From: Ichthyophonus hoferi
Lineage: Eukaryota > Opisthokonta > Ichthyosporea > Ichthyophonida > Ichthyophonidae
Assembly: GCA_002751075.1 (NCBI GenBank)
Contig: NAOQ01000094.1
Location: 75,733-93,639 of the forward strand
Direction of reading: 5' to 3'
DNA: 17,907 bases
Numbering within the stretch: the first letter of the stretch is position 1; each line of letters begins with the position of its first letter. The notes under the pieces are model-generated. The model searched no databases. It was given only the letters and a program-made list of their open reading frames with translations, and was not told the origin of the DNA. Below, piece by piece: positions 10,680 to 17,907 of this stretch. The position numbers and the translations under genes were made by a program.

Positions 10680-10870
10680 CCAGGTTTTCATTTGTTTAAT
10701 CAGTATGAGGATGTTTTTAAGGCAAAATAACTTATCTCTGATGACGCCGATACAGATTTTATTCCAAGTGTAGGAATACCAAATAAAGGCTGCAGTTTTG
10801 ATCCTAAATTCTCCACTTTCAATAGGTGACTGCCACCCTGAATATGAGTGAGATAATTGTTACACATGCT
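10680..10870 (+). repeat. Imperfect direct repeat, copy 2
   Basis: This is the partner of 9985-10150, offset by about 700 nt in the same orientation. It is slightly longer owing to small insertions. No terminal structures or reverse-transcriptase motifs were recognised in either copy. Confidence 0.45.
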
Positions 10871-11289
10871 GGAATTGACATCCTTTTAGCTAAATACTTG
10901 ACTATCATCATCAATCTGATTTGTGCTTGACCGTGATCTTTATTCTCTTGATTGATAAAAAGGGAATACAATCAAAATAACCTAGTTTGTGTAATTTATT
11001 GATTTTATTTATCTTTATTGATAGTCTCTCTTGCTGAATAGTAATCTATTAGAAACATGATCACTGTATTTAATAATTTCTCTATATATTATAATATGAA
11101 GCATATCATTAGAATAATCAGCTCAATATTCGTCTTCAGTAAGGGGTTGATAGGTTTCCAGTGCAGAGAAACACTACAATTTCAAATCTTTCTGTAAGAA
11201 AACTGGTTAGTTAGACAGAGTGAGCACAGGTTAACCTATTATTCCCCAAAAATGATTGGGTATTAAACACTATAGTTTCTTTTAAGCTC
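10871..11289. other. Intergenic stretch, no feature recognised
   Basis: AT-rich DNA with short TTATTGAT-type strings near 10960-11020. No open frame of note, RNA gene or terminal repeat was seen. Confidence 0.4.
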
Positions 11290-11515
11290 TTATTTATTGG
11301 AATCTATAGGCCACATTGATTCGTAATCACTGACAACAGACATAGACTGTCTGTTAGCGAAATCTTTTGAACTCAAGTCTAGTCCCTCGAAAAGATTTCT
11401 ACATACTTCCTCTTCGATATCAGAGGAGATACGTATCTGCTGCTTCTTCTTACCACCCACGGATCATTTATATTGTGTGTTGCCTTAATAAAAGACTCGT
11501 ATAAAAGAATTAGTT
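11290..11515 (-). pseudogene. Inverted-repeat arm A with a coding-like tail
   Basis: The minus strand is open from 11463 down to a TAA at 11290-11292 and contains DLSSKDFANRQSMSV followed by an acidic stretch and a DSNK end. It has no ATG of its own. It aligns in opposite orientation with arm B (about 11570-11790), including GCGAAATCT-type blocks and a shared DFA-x-x-QSM core. The spacing of matched blocks is similar in both arms (137 against 142 nt between two anchors), so the homology covers most of each arm. The protein family is not recognised; it may be the tail of a mobile-element protein or of a lost host gene. Confidence 0.5.
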
Positions 11516-11542
11516 TCTTCATATATTAACTTAGCATTCATT

Positions 11543-11806
11543 ATGGTAGCATCTGGGAGACAAGGATCAACTCATACCATATCCAGAGTCAACCAGAAAT
11601 CAACAATTCCAACTGCAACCAAATTAGAATCCGCGAGTGGGAGAAAAAAACAAGAATATATATTTTCTCTGGCACTGAAGAGGAGGTACAAAAAAAAATA
11701 TTCCTGGGTAGAGTCGAGTTCAGAAGATTTCGCTATCAAACAGTCTATGTTCGTCGACAATAAATCTAAAAGTTCAACAGATTCTGATATTTTTTTTTTT
11801 TTTTAA
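11543..11806 (+). pseudogene. Inverted-repeat arm B, coding-like 87-codon ORF
   Basis: The plus-strand ORF starts at ATG 11543 and ends in a poly-T-encoded Phe run. It contains ESSSEDFAIKQSMFV, the counterpart of the arm A core. The two arms read away from each other, head to head, with only about 55 nt between their recognisable ends. Arm B looks decayed compared with arm A. Basic residues cluster around GRKKQ and KRRYKKK. Function is unknown, and I do not regard it as a demonstrated gene. Confidence 0.45.
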
Positions 11807-12499
11807 TTTCTAAATTATTTTGAGTATGCTTGTTTCTCCGTGTATCTGAAGTACATTTATTTTTTGAAGAGAAAGTAAGTTGGTACGTAACTTCCGTAGT
11901 ATTAATATGCCTATAAGGTGTTCATGTTGCTGATGTTAGTTGTAAGTAGTAGTACGTAAAACGTGGGTTCTTCTACCATAATGTACAAAAACATTGAATA
12001 TTGAACGTCAAAACAGTTGCTATAAACTATTTAATTTTCCCTAAAGTTCCAAAGACACTTCTGAGGTATAGCACAACGGAGCTATTGACTGATGGATACC
12101 AGTAGGATATATTGCAGATATCATACATAATATTGTTGGCCAAATATCAAAGATGGGAGTATAATTGAACCTCCGATCATTTAAGAGATGCCCCAACCAA
12201 GTAAACGCCTGTTGTCATCTACACATTATTTAATGTAGGAAGAAAAAGAAGATAACTATAATTTAAGAAAATATATGCTAAAACTTAGTCCATATATCAC
12301 ATGTTTCTTTGAAATCCATAACCAAACCGACTTAATGAATGCAATTATAGGTCAATGATAAGACCTGGAATCACGCCTTCATGTTCAGAGAGTTACTTTA
12401 TCTTTAAACGAGCGCAAAAATATAAGGCTAAATATATTTAGTAACAACAAGTGAATCGTGTAAGTAGTAATGTATTAAAGCTAGATGTAGTCGTTCTTA
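11807..12499. other. Intergenic stretch with faint coding-like strings
   Basis: No complete ORF is present. Around 12045-12165 on the plus strand one frame reads like degraded protein (for example KVPKTLLRYSTTELL), but it is interrupted and no family is assigned. The 15-mer GTTGGCCAAATATCA at 12135-12149 also occurs at 1433-1447. Confidence 0.3.
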
Positions 12500-12658
12500 A
12501 TGTCTAAAAGTAATACCGAGAAACTCGAAATACAAAACGTCTCTATATCCTATAAAGCAGACGGGTGACTTACACCTAATCAATTTGTAACTAAAATCGC
12601 CAATCTCATGATTGGAGAGGCGATCTTGATTGAGGCCGCATTCCCTGAATTGGAATAA
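12500..12658 (+). pseudogene. Short interrupted coding-like stretch, family unknown
   Basis: From ATG 12500 to TAA 12656-12658 one frame has protein-like composition, starting MSKSNTEKLEIQNVSISYK and ending NLMIGEAILIEAAFPELE. It is broken once. It shows no recognised domain. The second half also holds a small hairpin (CCAATC-TCAT-GATTGG). It could be a relic of a mobile element or simply a chance near-ORF. Confidence 0.3.
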
Positions 12659-12734
12659 AAAAATAGCCAATAATATAAGTGAGCTATTTGTTAAAAAGCT
12701 TTTTCTGACTTTCCGATACTAAACAATTATTAAA

Positions 12735-12915
12735 ATAGGACCAATAATATATAACGATCTTCCGTGCTGTGTTGACCACTCGGAAATGGCTCTTTAACAC
12801 TTGTTGTGAGCCAAGCTGGATGATAATGGAAGAGACAATGCAAACTATTCTGGCTAATAATTTATACTATGAACATATATACAATATATAATTGAAATTT
12901 CCAATAAAAAACTAA
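12735..12915 (+). mobile_element. Decayed LINE (non-LTR) reverse-transcriptase fragment
   Basis: From 12738 one frame reads GPIIYNDLPCCVDHSEMAL. It resembles the LINE RT segment GPxLFxxYINDLPxxV..S...L that precedes the catalytic YADDT, with a few residues lost before NDLP. The frame then meets a TAA where YADDT is expected. A second frame continues with MEETMQTILANNLY, followed by ISNKKLKR at about 12893-12918, like the downstream region (W...NKL.LN). Both the stop and the frame change mark it as dead and old. Ends, 5' ORF and poly-A tail are not seen. Confidence 0.5.
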
Positions 12916-13468
12916 AAAGGCAGTATTCTTTAAAAAATACTTCAAGTAAAGAACTATTTAAACCTATACCGTAATAGAGATATAGTATAACTGTGAGTTT
13001 AATACTAATATATACATATTGACTCCTTATCACCGTATCACTCTTTAAACAGATAAGCTAAGTTGAGGCCTGGTATTTTAAATATATATAATTTTTTTAG
13101 TATTGTATCTAACCAATAATTTCCTAAAAAATTTGCTAGTTAAATATGCCAATATATTTTTACAAAGAAAGAAAATAAAAATTTATATTTACTCTTCTTA
13201 AAAAATAAAGCCTATATCTATAGGTTTAACCACAATAACATTAGCCAATGATGGCCCTAAATAAGGAAATCCAATAGAATTCATGTGATAATCCCATATT
13301 GAGACAAACTAATAATTTCCAAATCTAGTCATCGAATCACTGAGTTTTGCGAAGAGCTGACGAATCTTAATTAGTGTACACGTGCGCAACATGAAAAAAT
13401 ATGTACAACATAAACAAGAGTTTACCCGAAATTATCGTCAAAATAGTATTGCTTAATATAACGTCACA
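12916..13468. promoter_or_regulatory. Upstream region of the RIOX gene
   Basis: This is AT-rich with no ORF of note. CCAAT pentamers recur (for example near 13113, 13151, 13244 and 13272), but they are common throughout the non-coding DNA here. An ACGTCA string (CRE half-site on the minus strand) ends 2 nt before the ATG. A near-perfect 20-nt palindrome lies at about 12923-12942. No clear core promoter can be assigned. Confidence 0.3.
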
Positions 13469-16400
13469 ATGGCGAAGGGGAAGAGCGACAAGAAATCTGT
13501 TGCTGTAAGCAATGCTGGAATTAAGAAATTACAGAGTATTAAGACAGCTAAGGATATGTTTTCCTGGTTGGTTGGGCCTGAGCATGTTGAGGATTTCTTG
13601 AAAAACAGCCTGGGAAAGTATGTTGTCTTTTTAGTATGGTTGTGTAAGGGTGTTGTGCAAAACTTGTGTACAGCTACATAGGTCGCATATGTATTTTTTT
13701 TACCATGTGCAGAGATCGTTTGGCATTACAAAAGGTACATATTGAATGATATTAAATGAACACTTGATAAGTTAATGCTAAACCGGGAAACTTATAGGTA
13801 GGGTAGTATGGCTAAATAAGTATAAATAGGGAGTAATAGGAAAAGGATAAGTGAAAAGTAGTAGTTGATAAGTAATATTCTTACAGTTAAATTCATAGGC
13901 TAAAGATCTATCTGTACTTACGCCTATTTACACAAAAAATATATTTTATCATCTAGATATGGTAGTAAGAAAAAGCTTTGTATACATGGATAACAAGTAA
14001 TAACTAGCCGCGCATTTCATATTGCTTTATAGGAAGCACTTCTTAATACAGAGGGGCGATAAGGAATACTATTCTGGAATCTTCACTGTGGCTGAGCTAA
14101 AGCGTATGCAAGAGGAGGGAAACGATGTAAGTATACTGATGTTAAAAAGAATTACTTAAGAGTTTGTTTGTTTGGTTTGCTATTTGTATCTTATCTTTCA
14201 ATATTATTATTCTCGGTTACTCGTATATATATATTGATTGTCTTACATTCAAATAGAAGAATGCATCAAATAACAAGATAAATGTGGAATATGTATATTC
14301 CCTCAAATGTGATTTTGATTATTTTTAGCCTTTTTTCTTTCTTTCTATGTTTGACATGTGTTGGCTGTTCTGTATTTCTACCAGTTTTTTCACTACTATC
14401 TACTTGTGAAAATTTGTGCCTACCTCTATATCCTAAACTCAACTTATACCACCAAAGCTATTATATGGTCAAGACGTCAATGCATCCAGCTATATAGAGG
14501 GGACTCAGGTAGAAATGAATGGCGAGGGTAGGTTATCCGCCGAAGAGATTGATGAACAGTTAAAGAATGGCTCTACTTTACAGGTATACCATACCTGTGC
14601 AAATACTACATAGATTTATTGTATATAGATAAGCACATTGCCTGACTGGTTAGAAAGGTGCATATGAATTATTAATTAATCGCTAATTAGTAATTAATTT
14701 TATCACTAGATTTATATATATTGCTTATATTTGTTGTCGAAAGTAACGCAAGTAACGCAAGTATTCATATAAGAATAACTCAGTATGTTCACTAAACCCT
14801 ATATATATGCTCAAACATTCTTTACTATTTATCCGTTATTCTCTCTTCTATATCTGACTCCCTAACCTATCCCACAGATCAATCAACCTCAGAGATTTAT
14901 GCGTGCCATGCATATTCTTTGCTATCACTTGGAGTGTTATTTTGGTAGCCTTGTAGGTAGCAATGCCGTTGTTACTCCCGCTGGAACACAAGGCTTTGCC
15001 CCACATAGCGATGGTTTGTACACCTTCCTTGAGGAATTATATATATATCTTCAATCATACGTATGCATACTATGACATTTTATTACTTTTCTATCTTTTA
15101 TATACGTTGGTGTATGAGAGCATTAGTATAGTGTAGTATTATTTTATTGCTGATATGCAAGTGTAATAGTTTAATGTAATACAATATAATACATTAACCA
15201 CATTGTTACCCTGCATGTGTCTGGTAGGTACTATATGTGATTATTATTGATCAAAATGAAAATATTTCTAGCTAACAGTTTTCTCCTGAATACGTTTTCG
15301 CACTAATGTGGATTATTATAACCACCACATTGTAACAATAGTGGTAGTAGGTGAGCTACAGATTACTATTTTTAAAATGTCAATATGATTAGGAAAACCG
15401 GCTGATCTTTCTGCTACCTTTATTTCTTTGCTATATATACATACATACTTTCCTACCTACTTACTTTCAGATATGGACTCATATGTGATGCAGTTGGAGG
15501 GCAGTCAACGTTTCCGCCTTTATTCGCCTAAACAGGAATTAGCACGTAATGGCTCGGGCGAACTCACGGAAGAAGAGATTGGTGAACCTATTCTAGACAC
15601 AGTACTTAATGCTGGTGACTTACTGTATATGCCCCGTGGGATGTAAGTGCCATCATGTTGTATAAAGGAATGTAGCATAACATAGCATATCATAATATAA
15701 CAGCATATTATGCCACAACATAACATAACATAACACAACATAGTATAATATAATATAATACAACCATCGTATATCATAACACTATAATGTATATGATGTG
15801 CTTATGTATATATATAATAGAGGCGAGGAGGGGAGAGGTGGGGTAGAGATAGAGATGTAGGCTGAATGGATCTCAGTTGTGTTGTTTTTTTGCAAAGAAG
15901 GGTCTCTTTGATTTACAATGATATAAAACTGATACCCGAACAAAAGGTCTATTGATGTGATAGACTATATATATGATTGGTTTGTTCTTTTTAGTTTTAT
16001 AATTTTTGTTTCTCTTGGTAATATGAAATTATATAGTTTATATTATTGTTACTATTTTTAAGTATCATGGTTTATTTAAATGATGCTGAGCTACTAGTAA
16101 GTGTTTCGTGTTTGCATGGATTATGTTTATCTTCCTTTTCCAAAATGTTAATGACTATTTAGATACCCCCTTTTTTTTTTTTTTTTTTGACTAAATTATA
16201 TGGCGATGTATGTAGGATTGATTTGGAAAATAGATGAAAAAAATTCTTGTTAGATTATAATATATATATGGTTATTTGTTGGAATCATGGATTGGATGTA
16301 GAAGGGATGAATATTGTGGATGATTGGATAAGTCATGATTGATATTGCTAACTGTGATTGGGTATAAACGACGATTACCTTTTTATTGTCCAATTATATA

Positions 16401-17784
16401 ATCTCTAGCATTGTAAAAAAGACGTTTATAGTATACATAACACCCTATGTGTATACTGAGCATGCAGCTAATGGAAAATGCTACCGGACTACTATGTGAA
16501 TCTGTTCATAGTAGTTTATAGTCAGTCACTACTGCACCCTCTTCCACTCCATAACGATTTGCATCTACTTAATGCTTTTTCTACTTTTAGTATCTACCAA
16601 TCGGAAGCATCAGAGGGCAAGATCCACTCTATCCATTTGGCCCTTAGCACCTATCAGCGTCATGCATGGTGTGATTACTTGTCGCACGTCATGGCTGCTG
16701 CATTTGATACGGCTATTGCCGAGGTAAGTAACTAATGAACTTGTGTTTGATTACTTTTTTTCCCTCTTGTCTTTATGTATATCTTTGTAGGCGGTATAAT
16801 ACTTTCCATAGGTTGAAAATGATGGTGTCATTTTGTCCTATCGGTTCCCAGTCATATATTCCTTTTTCTTGCATTCTTTCATCTGATGCTTTTTTAATTG
16901 GTTTATAATAATCCCCGTACATTGCCATTATTTAAAGCGAAAGAATAATGATTGCAAATATTGCTGTTTATTAACTTTATTCCTTTCAGGATGCCGAGTT
17001 TAGAGAGACACTCCCTCTAGACTTCTACAACAAGGTTGGATCTGGTCTGTTAAAGGACACCGTCGAAAAGGTAGTCACCCATCTCTTTCATGGCAATCAA
17101 CCCCATCCTCTTTCACACTTGCATGTACATATTATATAATTTAAAATTGTTAGTTCCATTGGTTTATAGGCATAGACATACGTAATGATATATGATACAA
17201 ACAAGATACATAGCAACATAATGAATTTTTGAATAATTAGTGGAAAATATGTTGTTAATAACACGGTTTGGAGGAACCACTAAAGGGGAATGTACGTATC
17301 TATAATGTATATCACAAGTAAGCTGGGTATAATTGAGCTGGCATCTGTCTAATCAGCATGTTCAACATTTCTCACACACCTTTATTCCTTCGCTATTGGT
17401 AGAAAGATAAGATTTCATGATTTTCCTGTATATTTAATACTAAACTGTACATGTACCTATATCTATATATATAGGAATGTATATGTAAAAGAGGCATACA
17501 CGTGCTGTCAATATTCTTTTGGCACCCTTTAACTCCTTTCTCCAATTCACATTCACTTACTCTTAAATATATTTACGTTATATCCTTCTTAAATATAATT
17601 AGGCGATGCAAACCAAGGTAGCCAGTCTTACTGGAAAGCTGATGTCGACCTTTATGGATGCTAAAGAGTTGCATGCGGCCGCTGATACTCAAGCTATAGA
17701 TTTTATGCGTCATCGTTTGTGCCCTCCTGAGGCAATAGACGAGGTGGAAGCTGATGACGATTCGGTACCTGCACTTCCAGAAAG
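13469..17784 (+). CDS. RIOX-family JmjC ribosomal oxygenase-like protein, exons 1-8 (3' end outside the window)
   Basis: Family members NO66/RIOX1 and MINA53/RIOX2 are nucleolar Fe(II)/2-oxoglutarate oxygenases that hydroxylate His residues of ribosomal proteins (RPL8, RPL27A). Exons: 13469-13617, 14033-14126, 14458-14583, 14878-15013, 15471-15642, 16591-16723, 16990-17070, 17603-17784; all phases agree (357 codons plus 2 nt). The ATG has A at -3 and G at +4. The Lys-rich start (KGKSDKK) could be nuclear-targeting. Recognisable blocks: KKHFLIQRG (50-58), LLYGQDVN (82-89), ECYFGSLVGSN (142-152), TQGFAPHSDD (160-169), QLEG (176-179), AGDLLYMPRG (216-225), LSTYQRHAW (244-252), DFMRHRL near the end. 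Iron ligands H166 and D168 are present, but the distal His (human H405/H240) is Tyr228, and the 2OG-binding Lys (human K355/K194) aligns with Gln181. The usual Trp of FxxxWxKKPLL is Leu48. The blocks mix RIOX1 and RIOX2 traits, so no subfamily is chosen. The C-terminal winged-helix region lies beyond the edge. Confidence 0.9.
14741..14762 (+). repeat. Short tandem repeat AAGTAACGC
   Basis: About two and a third copies of a 9-bp unit in RIOX intron 3. No function is evident. Confidence 0.7.
15675..15763. repeat. Degenerate CATAA/TATAA pentanucleotide array in RIOX intron 5
   Basis: About 90 nt are built of CATAA, CACAA and TATAA units, cleanest at 15718-15745. It behaves like a slippage-grown minisatellite. 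It begins about 30 nt after the exon 5 donor and so sits inside the longest intron (948 bp). Confidence 0.75.
16171..16188. repeat. T18 homopolymer after C5 in RIOX intron 5
   Basis: Eighteen T residues are preceded by CCCCC. It is more than 400 nt upstream of the acceptor used at 16590, so it is not the tract for that site. Confidence 0.8.
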
Positions 17785-17907
17785 GTATATTGTATCTCAT
17801 TGGCCAGGCATATGACTATATATTTTGATGTATGTTATATTGATGTATGTTCAGGTTGTATATCTTCAGAGGTAAATAATAATGAAAATATTAAAATTAA
17901 CTAAAAC
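17785..17907 (+). other. Start of RIOX intron 8, continuing past the window edge
   Basis: A GTATAT donor follows the split Arg codon (AG at 17783-17784). Reading through would meet TGA after nine codons, so an intron is required. The next exon is not identifiable with confidence inside the window. Confidence 0.6.

Larger units (their letters stand above)
15471..16723 (+). other. RIOX exons 5-6: second half of the JmjC barrel with altered active site
   Basis: Exon 5 completes HSD-D and carries Gln181 in QLEGSQRFRLY, where human proteins have Lys (LEGRKLW, LEGEKHW). The exon 5/6 junction splits the codon for Ile226 (AT | T) using a strong GTAAGT donor and a CTTTTAG acceptor. Exon 6 then starts Ile-Tyr-Gln (ATC TAC CAA), where human proteins have Ile-His-Gln. 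No other AG near the acceptor would restore the family pattern. Confidence 0.8.

Noticed and set aside
12040-12165. Faint coding-like strings (STTELLTDG) as part of the same LINE
   Set aside because: The distance to the INDLP-like segment (about 650 nt) is roughly twice that expected in a LINE RT, and the match is too weak to join them.
15520-15777. 85-codon minus-strand ORF overlapping RIOX exon 5 and the CATAA array
   Set aside because: It is the shadow of a conserved JmjC exon plus a pentanucleotide repeat translated as Cys/Tyr/Met-rich sequence.
17855-17871. Possible 17-nt RIOX exon (after TTCAG, before GTAAAT) in the right phase
   Set aside because: It would need a 70-nt intron, far shorter than all others here, and six residues cannot be tested for homology.

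Overview
The window looks like nuclear DNA of an intron-rich, AT-rich eukaryote. Protein homology appears only as short exons (28 to 182 nt) bounded by GT...AG introns of about 260-950 bp, full of (TA)n, poly-A and poly-T tracts. There are no operons or Shine-Dalgarno sites. No in-frame stop has to be read as an amino acid in the two main genes. A unicellular opisthokont or another intron-rich protist would fit, but I cannot name the organism.

Layout. (1) 1-636, minus strand: a probable 5' end of a gene leaving the left edge. A first exon (15 codons) and an in-phase second exon encode an N-terminus that looks like a PCNA-interacting (PIP) degron. (2) 637-1554: a shared divergent promoter region with one perfect E2F-type site and nearby CCAAT pentamers. 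(3) 1555-9291, plus strand: a complete 14-exon gene for polynucleotide kinase 3'-phosphatase (PNKP, 401 aa), with an N-terminal HAD phosphatase and a C-terminal P-loop 5'-kinase. The animal FHA domain is absent; the short first exon instead carries a PIP-like motif. (4) 9292-13468: 4.2 kb without an intact gene. It holds a putative poly(A) signal, an old imperfect direct repeat, a head-to-head inverted repeat whose arms keep related coding-like sequence, a broken coding-like stretch and a decayed LINE reverse-transcriptase fragment. (5) 13469 to the right edge, plus strand: the first eight exons (357 complete codons) of a RIOX-family (NO66/MINA53-like) JmjC ribosomal oxygenase. Its C-terminus lies outside the window.

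The strongest surprises are two. In the RIOX protein the distal iron-binding His is Tyr and the expected 2-oxoglutarate-binding Lys is Gln, so it may be a pseudo-oxygenase or an enzyme with altered chemistry. On the left, two divergent genes both begin with PIP-like motifs and share a promoter containing an E2F-type site, which suggests co-regulation with S phase and PCNA-linked work. PNKP and RIOX have no obvious functional link beyond being neighbours. All exon boundaries were set by eye from homology, phase and GT/AG; none is confirmed by transcripts.
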